Below, in pieces: positions 24,449 to 34,545 of a stretch of DNA of 64,000 nt; position 1 is the stretch's first letter, and the number at the start of each line of letters is the position of its first letter. This stretch comes from Ceratothoa steindachneri (Eukaryota; Arthropoda; Malacostraca; Isopoda; Cymothoidae). The stretch covers positions 139,992,355-140,056,354 of the forward strand of contig OZ018324.1 in the NCBI GenBank assembly GCA_963969495.1. Direction: 5' to 3'. The notes under the pieces are model-generated. The model did not search any database, was not told where the DNA came from, and was given only the letters and a program-made list of their open reading frames with translations. Made by a program: the position numbers and the translations under genes.

Positions 24449-25690
24449 GGGTCTTTCACTAAGGTCCCTCAATGTTTAAATGTAGATAAAACATGTTTTG
24501 TGTGATATATACACTCAAGTTATTTTAAATTTGAATGTACATTTTATGGCATTAAGTGTGGAATATGACGTCGTTCAAATGTCCGCCGCGGCTTTACTTG
24601 GTAGAACGTATTCGGGAGGCTCAATTTTCAATGACTTTGTCGCATAAATCTGGCTGAATTAGCTGGATGGTGTTCGTTATGTAGACTTTGAAGTCATCAA
24701 CTGTTTGAGGATTATTCGCATAGACCGGCGATTTAAGTTACTCCCAATGAAAGTAGTCTTATGGCGTCAAATCGTATGATCTCGGTGGCCAGTTGACGTC
24801 ACCCTGCGCGAGATGACCCTGCCCTGAAATCGCTGTTGCAAAATGTTTATCGTGGCATTCGCAGTGTAGCACGTAGCGAAGTCCTGTTGGAACCACATGT
24901 CATCAGTATCCATATCAGGCATATATTCCAGTTGAGGTCACAAGCTGCTTATCATCGATCTGTAGGTCTCGCTGTTGACGGAAATGGCAATCCCATCTTC
25001 GTTCTCACCAAAATACGGACGATAATTCCGTTACACGAAATCCGCACCAAACAGTGACTTTGTTGAGATACAATTAGTGTTAGTGTATCTCATGTAGATT
25101 GGTTTCGTCCCAAATTCCACAATTTTCCTTGTTCACAAATCCATTCATCAAAAAATGGGCCTCGTCGCTTAAGATTATTTTGGGGGGAAATGTGGGGCAA
25201 CTTCCAACTACTCTAGAGCCCAATCAGTGAAAAAGCGGCGTTGTTTATGGTCGTTTACCTTAAGTTCCTGGGTAAGTTGGATTTTGTACGGGTGCAGACC
25301 CAAGTCCCTACGCATAATTCGCAAAACTGAAGTCGCAGAAAAGCCACGTTCTTGTAACTGCCTTGGATTTTCCCGTACACTCTTATTTACGGCAGCGATG
25401 TTTCCAGCAGAACTTGCATTTCGGCGACGTAAGGGTGTTGGCTAATTGCCTCGATTTTGGACTCAGAAGAACGACTGTGGTGAGGATAGAAATCACATAA
25501 TGCGCGGAACGTTTGTCGAACGGAACACTGATTTTGATAATAACATTTGATGATTTGCACACGCTGTTCAACGCTATAACCTTCCTTACGTGACTTGCCA
25601 AGTACTACAGAACAGTTCACAGTGGAGATGCCAGATGTCGCTTTAACAACATGGCCACTATCTCCTGACAAAGCTTGAGCGTTCTTTTTG
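24449..25690 (-). mobile_element. IS630/mariner-superfamily element, 3' end intact
   Basis: The element ends at about 24449 with GGGTCTTTCACTAAGGTCCC next to a TA-rich stretch, as expected for a TA-target transposon. Its degenerate transposase covers most of the interior on the minus strand. No matching inverted end is visible near 25690-25830, so the 5' end is lost or was never there. It lies next to a Mutator-domain fragment. Confidence 0.7.
24560..25620 (-). pseudogene. IS630-like transposase (DUF4817-type helix-turn-helix), degenerate
   Basis: Read leftwards: YSVEQRVQIIKCYYQNQCSV and FRALCDFYPHH (DUF4817-type helix-turn-helix), degraded middle, LSDEAHFLMNGFVNKENCG then IWDETN (first catalytic Asp in SDEAHF), MWFQQDFATCYTANATI (second Asp), NWPPRSYDLTP (third Asp) and SPVYANNPQTVDDFK. 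All three acidic landmarks of an IS630-type DDE transposase are still legible, spread over several frames with multiple stops. This is a different family from the mariners at 1, 53405 and 57690. Confidence 0.78.
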
Positions 25691-25734
25691 AAATACCCAT
25701 TATATATATATAGTGTGTGTGTTTGTATGTGTGT

Positions 25735-26425
25735 TTTCTTGCTGCTAATGGCATGGCAATATGAGTTAAGAATAGACATTCACAACAGCTCCACTGAAGC
25801 GTTGGGGTCTTGAGCTCGAATATTCTCACCATAATTCAGCGTCAGCTTATCTATGTTGGCATCGGTCAACACGTGCTTTCCGCGAGCAAGTTTCTCTGTA
25901 TAATCTTGCTCCTCTTAGTTGTCACTTATCTCCGAAGGCACTTCTTCAGGTTAAGAAGATGTGTGCCGAAACCTTTAGAAACGTGGTTCGCACACTTTTC
26001 CTTGACAAGTGGTACACTGTATGGACCCTTTCCATCATTTATGGCCATGACGGCATTGAAGGCTGCAGAGTCTTGATCTCCAGTAAGGTGGTATATCTGA
26101 ATCCAAGTGCCTCTGATCGTGTCTATATCCTTTTGGCTGCCTCTGCTTCCATGCCACTGGTTTTTCCATCAAAATTCTTGTTGCATGCCTGAGTCCTCTT
26201 CCAAATGGTAAATTGCGCAGGAGAAAGGCATTTCAGCTTTTTGAAGCACAGCTCACAGGTATTGCACAAGACTTAGTACTCTATGACAAATCCGGTGTCG
26301 CATTCTACGACAAAGCAGCATGATGTGGGACCGGTGGCCTCTGGCCTCTGGTCACCGCGGCGCAGAACAGGGAAAGCGACGTGTACAACTCAGAGGGCCT
26401 CGAAAGCGTGACACAGAAGGAAGCC
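25735..26425 (-). pseudogene. Mutator-like transposase domain fragment
   Basis: Minus-strand frames give VECDTGFVIEY, VLCNTCELCFKKLKC, CNKNFDGKTSGMEAEAAKRI, TRSEALGFRYTTLL, GDQDSAAFNAV, VKEKCANHVSKGFGTHLLNL, ANIDKLTLNYGENI and MSILNSYCHAISSKKT. The order Cys-x2-Cys, FDG-x-SG-ME, GFRYTT-L, GD-D-x-FN, EC-NHV-K, L-NYG and H-S-KK is the one I associate with the 'Mutator-like transposase domain' proteins expanded in arthropods and cnidarians. The domain's N-terminal part with the first Asp is not visible and several stops occur. It abuts the IS630-like element on its 3' side. Confidence 0.75.
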
Positions 26426-26539
26426 TAACAGAGTCATTTTAACAAATTACGCTGTGGAACTTTAAGAAGATGTTCTCTACACATATACACATATTTTAAA
26501 GCAAAGGAATTTAGGGGGAAAAGTTCTCAATTTTATGCA

Positions 26540-27090
26540 GAACGATCCCCTTAAAAAAACAATGATTTCTGATCATACCTAACTCACTTCGAAAATGTTT
26601 TGAATTGAAGAATTGGGACATCGAGACGTATAGTGTCGCCAAGCTCCTCCCCTTACTTAGTTTGGCACTCCTAAGGATATTTATTTCCCTCCCCTCTGAA
26701 GCTACGAACGAATCATTCCAGCTCAATTTTTGAGCATCAAAAGGCAAATAAAATGACCCCTGATATTTATCGCTCCAAGCTTCGTCACGCCCGAATCCAG
26801 CCCAACCAAACTTACTTTCATGCAGTTTGGCTCACCCTGCAAAGGCATAGTAAGTGCTGGTTGGACTCGTCTAAAATTGTCCATGACTATGACTTTCTGG
26901 TCGATTTTGTCCTATAGGACCAGTTCTTTCCTTTGCTCACTTCAAAAAATCGTTCATTCTTGAAGGATCGTAGATGCTACACCTGCAAAGAATGCGTAGA
27001 AGTATATGATGTATACGCAGCGAGCCATAATTGTTACATGAAGGAAAATAAGAAGACTCTCTCATTGTCCCTCAATTTTCTATTCGATAA
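26540..27090 (+). pseudogene. Gmr1-like gag fragment G3
   Basis: Frames give SYLTHFENVL, NWDIE-like and FISLPSEAT-like remnants, then MTPDIYRSKLRHARIQPNQT, then CWLDSSKIVHDYDFL and DFVL, then SFLKDRRCYTCKECVEVYDVY. It matches G1 (SYLTHFKKIF, NWDIEPD, FISFTSEATIDY, MTPDFYCTKF) in order. The Cys-rich stretch before the protease does not clearly form a CCHC knuckle. Stops and frame changes are present. Confidence 0.7.
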
Positions 27091-27099
27091 GAGCTCTCC

Positions 27100-27430
27100 T
27101 GGAAGTCTAAAGTTTGAGACCGGTGCAGTAAATGGCTGCCGAATCTCCACCCTCGTCCAAGATACAGGATCCACCTGTTTAGTGGTTTCCCACCCACTAA
27201 TTTTCCCAGTAGCCCCGAACCAGGAAAGATTGCGGTAGTCCATGACTACTTGGGACGCGCAAACCGCTTTTCCATAGTAAATTGCCATCTGGAATGCTAA
27301 TATTTCACGGGTCGGGTTAGAGTGGTGTCAGCCTCTATGAAATTCTGTTCCGTGCTAGTAGGACAGTGCCCTCAGGTATCTTCCAACCCTGTGAATCAAC
27401 CCGTCGTCACAAGAGCCAAATCAAGAAAGG
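27100..27430 (+). pseudogene. Retroviral-type aspartic protease of the Gmr1-like element
   Basis: The active-site triad is intact as DTG at 27161-27169 within STLVQDTGSTCLVVSH, preceded by AVNGCRI, as in Gypsy proteases. After a frame change the C-terminal part continues as VLVGQCPQVSSNPVNQ and VVTRAKSR, a usual protease-to-integrase linker. It is part of the pol remnant and no longer translatable as one protein. Confidence 0.75.
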
Positions 27431-27544
27431 ATACTGAGACGCCCGCTTTCCTTGAAGCCCACTGCATCTCCAAATTCAGCGGCGTTATGAGCGAAGAATT
27501 TGCTCAGAACCAGAAGGAGTGTGAGTCTCTCTTTCCAATGTGAG

Positions 27545-28690
27545 AAAAAGCACGGAACAATGCGCGACAATCTATTCGCAGCAACAAAATAATTTCTTAT
27601 TTCAAGAAGGACGGCCTGTTGTTCCGCGCTTGTTCGGAAGAAAATAACACTGAGTCTTACGCATTATGCCTTCCCCACTCCTACCTCTCGCTAATTCTAA
27701 AGACTATCCAAAGAATTTTCAGGCATTTATTTTGGCCTGGTGCTGCAGAGAAAATCTCCAATTACTGCAGATCGTGCTACATTTGCCAGAAGATTACAGC
27801 AAAAAAATGCATCAAACCCGCTCTTCTTCACAAAGAACTCATAATTCCTGAGCCCTTCTTCCGTGTGGCTATCGACCTCATTGGCCCCATTCAACCTCCT
27901 CCCAGCGAAATCCATAGATATTGCTCACACTCGCTTTTTAGAAGCCATTCCATTGAAGAGGAGAGACAGCGTCACATGCGTGGATGCTCTCATTTCCATC
28001 TCCTCTCGGGTTTGAATACCGAAAGAGGTGTCATCCGACCGGAGGACTCAGTTTACCTCCGAGCTGATGGAATATCTAGGAAATTTGTCGATTGTCAAAC
28101 CTCATTTCACCACCCTGTTCCACCTTGCCGCAAACGGGGTCTGTGAGAGATTACTAGGAACTCCGAAGTCCATTTTAAAGAAGCTCTTCGTAGAGCAACC
28201 TCAAAATTGGCATCAATAATTGACATTGGCATTATTTGCCTACACAACAACTCCCACCGTACTCTGAGATTTGCCCCTATTGAGTTGTTGTACGGGCAAA
28301 ATGTTAGTGGTCTAAAGAGCATCTTAAAGGAACTGTTCTCCAAACGTGGGGATGACAACGAGATACAATCTTCGTTCGGGTATCTAATGGATCTCCGCCG
28401 AAGATTAGAGAAGTGCGCTCAGATAGCGTACCCATACGCAGACCTCAAAATGTAGAAGAATAATCAGTACTTTGACGTAAAATCAAAGGAACAAAGATTT
28501 AAGCGCGGTGACGAAGCGTTATTGTTACTCAGTCAATGGAAGGGCCTCTTTTCGGTCCTTGAGGGCCGTGGCGATATTGAATACTTAATTAAAACAGCCT
28601 CGAAAGAAAAACTCTTCCATAATAATATGCTGAAGAAGTACCATCTCCGCGCCTGTGTTAACAACATCGTAACCCTCGATGAATAGTCGT
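27545..28690 (+). pseudogene. Integrase of the Gmr1-like element (upstream of RT)
   Basis: Zinc-binding head: FRHLFWPGAAEKI then YCRSCYICQ (the Cys pair); the preceding His pair appears lost in a short deletion. Catalytic core: VAIDLIGPI with Asp codon at 27874-27876, SSDRRTQFTS with Asp at 28037-28039, and HLAANGVCERLLGT with Glu at 28145-28147. The second Asp and the Glu lie 35 residues apart in one open frame, the canonical D-35-E. A frameshift separates the first Asp. Downstream follow APIELLYGQNVSGL, QWKGLFSVLEGRGDIEYLI and KEKLFHNNMLKKYHL, the usual integrase C-terminal region. Confidence 0.85.
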
Positions 28691-28699
28691 CTATGGAAG

Positions 28700-29600
28700 C
28701 AAACCACCCCACAGATCCACTCAATGCAGTACAGGTTATTTGTGTGGAGCAAGTCAAAGATTATACGCTGCCAACCTTGCGCGGCGCCCCCAAGTTTCCG
28801 CCTCCTGCCCAAGATATTGAGGCGAGGCTGACACTGGATGATAAGAGTCAGCAGCAGTAGCTGCTGAGTCAGTTCGAAGATGTGATCTCCAAAGTTCCGG
28901 GATATGCCACACAATTTGAGCACGACATCGCTTTAACCAGCTAAGAACCAGTCCGCTCCAAACTGTACCCCATCCACATTATCTTAAGACAAGCATTCAA
29001 TACGAATGTAAATAATTTGCCTAGTTAAAATATTATCGAGCCCTCCAAATTTAACTATTGTTTCGTTATAATAATGGTAAAAAATAAGATGGTTGATATC
29101 GTATGTGCGTTGACTTCCGTAAACTCAACTCTATGACGCTATTTGACGCCGAAACTATCCCTTTAATCAATCAAAACCTCCACCTTTCTAGAGAGGCTGA
29201 ATATATTACAGAATTAGACCTTTGTAAGGCCTAATAGCAAATTCCTCTGAAAGAAAATGTAAGGAAAAAGACGGCTTTCCACACGGATAAAGGCTTGATG
29301 CAGTTCCGGTGGCTACCCTTTAGCCGAGTTACGGCAGGTTCAACCATATGATGCGCAAGATTTTGGATTGGTTGTCGAACATAACGTTCTACTTCGATAA
29401 TATCTACGTCACCACTCGAGATTGGGACTAGCACCTGGTCGCCCTCCAAGCCCTATTGCTTCAGGTGCGTGAGCAAGGCATCACGTTCGTCCCAAGCAAA
29501 TGCCATTTTTTTATATGGTACCATCCAGTACCTCGGGTTTCACATCGGAAATAGCCGACTTGGCTATGCCTCTTCCCTGTAATTAAAAGCAGTTTTATCG
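28700..29600 (+). pseudogene. Reverse transcriptase of the Gmr1-like element
   Basis: Blocks in order: VKDYTLPTLR and SQFEDVISKVPGYATQ (spacer typical before RT), EPVRSKLYPI, VCVDFRKLNSMTLFDAETIP, YITELDLCKA, QIPLKENVRKKTAFHTDKGL, MQFRWLPFSRVTAG, and NITFYFDNIYVTTRDWD. The YxDD box reads YFDN at 29390-29401, so the second catalytic Asp is Asn. At least two stops and several frame changes occur. FDAE-x-IP after the LN block suits the Gypsy branch with integrase upstream. Confidence 0.85.
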
Positions 29601-30175
29601 GCGGTTCGTTCCCAATTTCTCGTCGCTCTCCGCCCCTTTATCCAACCTCCTGAAAAAGAAATCCCCGACCGCATTGTTTGGACTCCGAAAATATCTTTTC
29701 ACTTCCAACAGCTAAAAGTGTAATTGGTGTTCGCCCCCAAACTTAGGGTACCTAATCCCAGTAAGCCTTTCTAAATCAGGACTGATGCCAGCCACGAGGG
29801 CATAACCTGTAACCTATTGCAATAAGAAGACGATGCTAAAAGCACCCCGGTAACCTCTGCGAGTTGCAAACTCCTCTCACGCAAAAAGAACTATGCCATA
29901 GTAGAGCGAGAACACTTGTCATTGTCTGGGGGATGCAGAAATTCAAATTTTACCATGTAGGAAAAGAGTTCGTGTTCGAGACGAATCATCGACCACTCGC
30001 ATATTTCACGTAATTTTAAGAACAACAACGAAAGAATCATGCGTTAGAGTTTACTTCTACAGGAGTATCAGTGTAAGACTATGTATCTAAAAGGGTCGGA
30101 AAATTGTCTAGCCGAAAGCCTCAGCCGAAAGCCTCAGCCAAAACCCTTTGGCCACTAGCCGAACTAACTGTAAAA
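29600..30175 (+). pseudogene. RNase H and 3' end of pol, Gmr1-like element
   Basis: The RT thumb/connection region has RPFIQPPEKEIPD, WTPKISFHFQQLK and NPSKPF, then RTDASHEGITCNLLQ (first RNase H Asp), VTSASCKLLSRKKNYAIVER (Glu region) and, near the end, YLKGSENCLAESLSRK. A short direct duplication of GCCGAAAGCCTCAGCC occurs at about 30112-30140. There is no integrase after this point, confirming that pol ends with RNase H. Confidence 0.8.
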
Positions 30176-31740
30176 GAGGAGACATTTTCTTATTTTTTTT
30201 GTCTTGATTAATTCATTGTGTATGTATTTATGTATGTTTATCGTATGTCATTAAGAAAAAGGGGCTCTTTTATTTTTTTATGTCCTAGTATTGTATAGCT
30301 TTATTGCCCTAGTAACCTTCTGTACATATATCTCCATTTATAGTTGTACGATCCTATATATTTATTTTTATGTTCATTTTTTCTTATTTGTTTTCCTGTT
30401 TAATTTTGGTCACTAATGAACCCAGGCGAGACTGCCTCCATTCGAGATTAACTGTATATATGTCGAGTTTTCCTCTTTTTATATTAGCGGTTTAATTAAA
30501 TTTCTTGGATACTGAGATTAGTCATGCGCGTTAGCTAAGTAAATCTGTATCGACACAGGTCAGGTGTTCACCCATTTATTGTACCCTAGAGACCGGAAAT
30601 TTGGAACGCGCCTTTCCCAGTATAACATTTATTTTATTGATGCCCATTTTCCCTAAAGTTGAAAAGCGTCATCTTTCGGAAGGGAAGAGATGTGAAAGAA
30701 TAGATTCAAGGAGCAGCAGCTAAACCCGAGGAACCCACATGTCTCTCAAACACGAGATCAAAGGAGGATGAGAATGGGTCTAAGAATCAAGCGAAGGGGC
30801 TATCTAAACGCAGCTGTATTTACTCCTAGAGGATTCAACCCAATCTTTGAGGCAATATTGCCTCACGCCTATCATACTCGTATTAAACTATGCTAGACCG
30901 AGGAAGGACCTCTGTTAGCCCAAATCCCTGGCTGGAAGACCTCCAGCCCCTAACATCGTGTTTATCTTGGGAAAATCATCTCCGTGGCCAGAGGCGATCT
31001 CTCCCATCGTCAGCCAGCATTTAACGCCAAGCTCAGCCCTGTCAAGGTAGTACCGGCCTGCTATTACACACGAGACACTTCACTTCTCGATTTGGCTTCG
31101 TTTTCGCTTACACGAGCGCAAAGGCAAGAAACTCTCCCGTCAGAACTCCGCTTCAGTCACCTGGCGATTTCCCCTCCATGACCGCGTCGGGTTCACCAAG
31201 GCAAGTACTCCCTCGTCAAGGTATCCCGAGGTAAATCTCAACCTTCTGCAATGCTCCTCGTTGAATTGCCCCTTCCCTTCGTCGTCCAAGCATTAACTTC
31301 TGCAATGCGTCGAGGCGTGCGGATCTCTTTAATCCGATAATCCATAAAGATTTATTTGTATTTCAGCTCAGGGCAGCCTTTGAAGACTCCATTTGAGTTT
31401 GGTCATTTACCTGCCTTAGGCTCATTAGCTTGACCCTTTTTGCCAGACTATCGATTACCCTATAGTCTTGGATATTCCAATTTCATTTTATTTGTGTAAA
31501 TATTTATATATATTTTGTTTTTTCTAAAAATATTATTTTTGTACTACTCTTTCAAATAACCCAGAACACCATTCAGCCATAGCTAAGTGATTAACGGCTA
31601 ATCTGCACTCGCTTCTATTATTTGTCAGCGTACTTTGGTGAGCCGTTTCCTTCTTCCCCCCACCCGATCATCTGCTAACGGAGCCAAAGAGAGGTCAACT
31701 GGCGTCGCTATTTTCACACCACTCAGCAAATCAAATCCGC
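30176..31740 (+). other. Region after pol: candidate 3' LTR and leader of a second element
   Basis: A purine tract AAGAAAAAGGGG at about 30253-30264 could prime plus-strand synthesis, so a 3' LTR could start nearby. The following sequence has mixed composition with a GC-richer part (about 30880-31330) and an A+T-rich part (31490-31560). Near 31629-31645 the words GCGTACTTTGGTGAGCCG resemble an LTR end followed by a retrotransposon leader. Without a 5' LTR copy in the window none of these borders can be proved. Confidence 0.35.
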
Positions 31741-31746
31741 TCCATA

Positions 31747-31752
<6 letters not shown>

Positions 31753-31832
<80 letters not shown>
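31753..31832. repeat. (AT)n microsatellite left of fold-back element
   Basis: About 80 bases of alternating T and A, preceded by a short interrupted AT run. Confidence 0.98.
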
Positions 31833-31835
<3 letters not shown>

Positions 31836-31848
31836 GTAGAAATTTGAA

Positions 31849-32212
31849 TATTCAGAACATATATAATTTGAAAGGTTTAGAACATTAGCTATGTTCATGT
31901 TTAACCTATAATAGAGTAAACTAATATAAAAACAAGCAAGCTTAGATTACATAAAGGGATATATGTATTAATGACGGACGATAAGTTTAAATTTTTCTTA
32001 AAAGTTTTACTAAACTCTAAATTTATTCATTATTACATTGTCACATTATTTTCTCTAAAATTAAACAAACCTTAAACTTATTGTCATCATTAATACATAT
32101 ATCTCTTTATCTATTCTAAGCTTGCTTGCTTTGATATTGTTTTACTCCATTATAGGCTGAAAATGAGCACAGCTAATGTAGGAAACTTTCCAAATTATAT
32201 ATGTTCCGAATA
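31849..32212. mobile_element. Fold-back (palindromic) repeat, 364 bp
   Basis: The left arm starts TATTCAGAACATATATAATT and the right end, read on the opposite strand, starts TATTCGGAACATATATAATT. The arms stay alignable for roughly 140-170 bases (landmarks GAACATTAGCTATGTTCA / the inverted equivalent, CAAGCAAGCTTAG, ATATATGTATTAATGA) around an unpaired centre of about 95 bases containing AATAATGAATAAATTTAG on the minus strand. A half copy occurs at 606-795, so this is a dispersed family. It has no coding capacity and resembles a fold-back or MITE-type element. (AT)n runs sit on both sides. Confidence 0.85.
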
Positions 32213-32231
32213 CTGCTTCTGGATTTAACCA

Positions 32232-32234
<3 letters not shown>

Positions 32235-32281
<47 letters not shown>
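32235..32281. repeat. (AT)n microsatellite right of fold-back element
   Basis: About 47 bases of alternating T and A. Confidence 0.97.
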
Positions 32282-32283
<2 letters not shown>

Positions 32284-33484
32284 GCCAGACCTCAACATTT
32301 AACATCTGTTAGAAATGATAATAAGCTAATATTCGATGAATAGAGTTGATAAATAAAAAAAATAATTAGCATATGCAAGATGAGGCGGTTATAGAGATTA
32401 AACATTACTATAATAAAGGACAAATATATACAATATTGGCCATCAATTTACCAATACTTAATGGTAATTTAACTAAATTGCCACTAGTATTTTCATAGTC
32501 ATTGATATCAATCCTTAATTGATCCATTTATATCCACTGTATCAATATATTTTCTTCCTTAATCTCCTAGGAAAATTTCGCCTTGATAATCATAATTTGG
32601 TACTCTAGATGAATCTCCTATTAGAGTCATTTAAAATTTTAATTTTCTGAATTAATAATCCTTATCATATATTATTTTCAAAGGACTTGAAAACTTCAAT
32701 TTATTATCATGATGCCATTTTGCGAACACAATTACGCTTCTTTAGCTGTTATAGCTTTCAGAAAGCAAAATTAATTTCTTTTAATCAAATCTTTATTCTT
32801 CTTCAGAAAACTACGCCCAATTTTCTCCTAATATTTGACAATTTTCTTAGGTAGCTGCTAGTGCGGCTCTCTGACAAAGGCCTCTGTTTACATATAACTC
32901 TCACTCATGTGTACTGATTCAGTGGATAATTTGTCACTCTAATCCTTTGGTGATTTCAGTTATTCTTGTTTTTGGTTGATTAATTGGATAACAATAGTCA
33001 ACAATGATTTTGCTAGTTGGGTATTAGCTTGGGATTTATACTAAATCGAGTATGCTGATTCTGAATCTGTAATCAGAATTGTTTTAGCACGTAAGCTTCC
33101 TAGGTAACACACATACTCTTTAATACACATATGGGCAGTGTTGCTTCCACTACCCTAGAGAAAAGATGTGTTGTGTGTGGTTGGTTCCCGCGTTACACTC
33201 CCGCTTTATCACCTTGTCAAATTCAGCCATTATAGTAGTGGTTTTGAAACGGTATTTACATACAGTGATTAAATGCATTTTTCTTTCAGATATATTTCTC
33301 AATTATTTGGAAATAAAATAAGATTGTACAAAAGTATATAACATGTTATATAAAAACTAAGTTTAAAACATGAATTGGCGAGGATGTATAAATAGCCCAA
33401 ACAAATTTTGTTATTAATATCGAAGATACACTCCAAGCAACCAGCGCAAAAATAGCTGAAAGAGTGAAACCTACACACAATTAT
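32282..33484. other. AT-rich stretch, nothing recognised
   Basis: No coding similarity or repeat structure noted. Confidence 0.4.
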
Positions 33485-34545
33485 TAATTTGGTTGTAAAG
33501 ATGGTGACCAAGACAAGCCATGGGCACCTCACAAATCTTGTACTATGTATTATACAGCGATCACACAGTGGCTAAATGGCAAACAGAAGGGTATGCCTTT
33601 TTCTGTACCAATAGTGTGGCGTGAGCCAACAAATCATGTTTTTGTTGCTACTTTTGTATGGCAAATATCGCTGGATTCTCAAATAAGAACAAGTCAAAAA
33701 TTGTATATCCAAATTGTAAGTCAGCTATAAAACTAGTCCCCCATATATTGAGATGCCAATCCCAGTTCCTCCATCAGCTAGTGCAGTTAAAGAAAATGAT
33801 TTATCGCTTGGACCCCAGCTTGGATATACATAAAATATGTTCTTCTTATGCCTATGGAACAGCCGTGATGACAGGAATCATTATATTGTTAAAAAGTGGC
33901 TCGAAAGAGAATAACACAGAGTTGGCCAATACAATGTGAAGCACATGCCTTTGGTACATCCAGAGAAGATCTACCTTCCACCATTGCATATCAAAATTGG
34001 CCTTATCACGAATTTTGTTAAAGCATTGGCCCATGATTCTGATGGATTTCAGTATCTCAAGAAGAAATTGGGTGCAAAGAAAACCGATACTAAACTTAAA
34101 GCTGGCATTTTTGTAGGGCCGGAGATCAGAGAATTGATACGTGACAGGGAGTTCAGAAATAAACTAACTGCACTTAAGTTGTCAGCATGGGATTCATTTT
34201 TTATGTAGGGCCAAACTTCTTTGGTAATCATAGACCTGAAATCTATAAAGAACTAGTAGACAACATGTTAAGGGCCTATCAATGAATGGAATGTCGGTTG
34301 TCTCTTAAAATGCATTAATTTGTTGCATTTGCATCTAGATTTCTTTCCATTTAATATAGAAGATATTAGTGAGGAACATGGGAAAAGGTTTCACCGAGAT
34401 ATCGCAATGATGGAAATCAGGTATCAAGGCCGGTTCAACAAAAGCATGATGGGTGACTACTGCTAGATCTTACAACGGGAGGATCCTATATCCACGGACA
34501 AACGCACGATTTTGAGTCTCAAACATTTTAAAGAAATTTATAGTT
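33485..34545 (+). pseudogene. Family X transposase-like gene, copy B (internally deleted)
   Basis: Starts at DGDQDKPWAPHKSCT and GMPFSVPIVWREPTNHVF, then after a frame change YFCMANIAGF and YPNCKSAIKLVPH, a short linker, FFLCLWNSRDDRNHYIVKKW, QYNVKHMPLV, PEKIYLPPLHIKIGLITNF, LKAGIFVGPEIRELI, KLSAWDSFF, a stop, LHLDFFPFN, EEHGKRFHRDIAMMEIRYQ and GDYC. Compared with copy A, the block RLFIDLSNRSLKEVLLNN through WLICGDLKV is absent, while the CFLC-LW-SRDD and LPPLHIK blocks, hard to read in copy A, are clear. The missing middle is where I would place one catalytic Asp. It carries frame changes and stops. Confidence 0.7.

Larger units (their letters stand above)
26500..30175 (+). mobile_element. 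Gypsy-superfamily LTR retrotransposon, Gmr1-like order (gag-PR-INT-RT-RH)
   Basis: Plus-strand remnants occur in the order gag, aspartic protease, integrase, reverse transcriptase, RNase H. In ordinary Gypsy elements the integrase is last. Integrase upstream of a Gypsy-type RT is the hallmark of the Gmr1 group. All domains read the same way and are spaced as expected for one continuous element, so rearrangement of separate copies is less likely. Many stops and frame changes make it inactive. No 5' LTR was recognised upstream; the left side meets the Mutator fragment near 26425. Confidence 0.82.
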
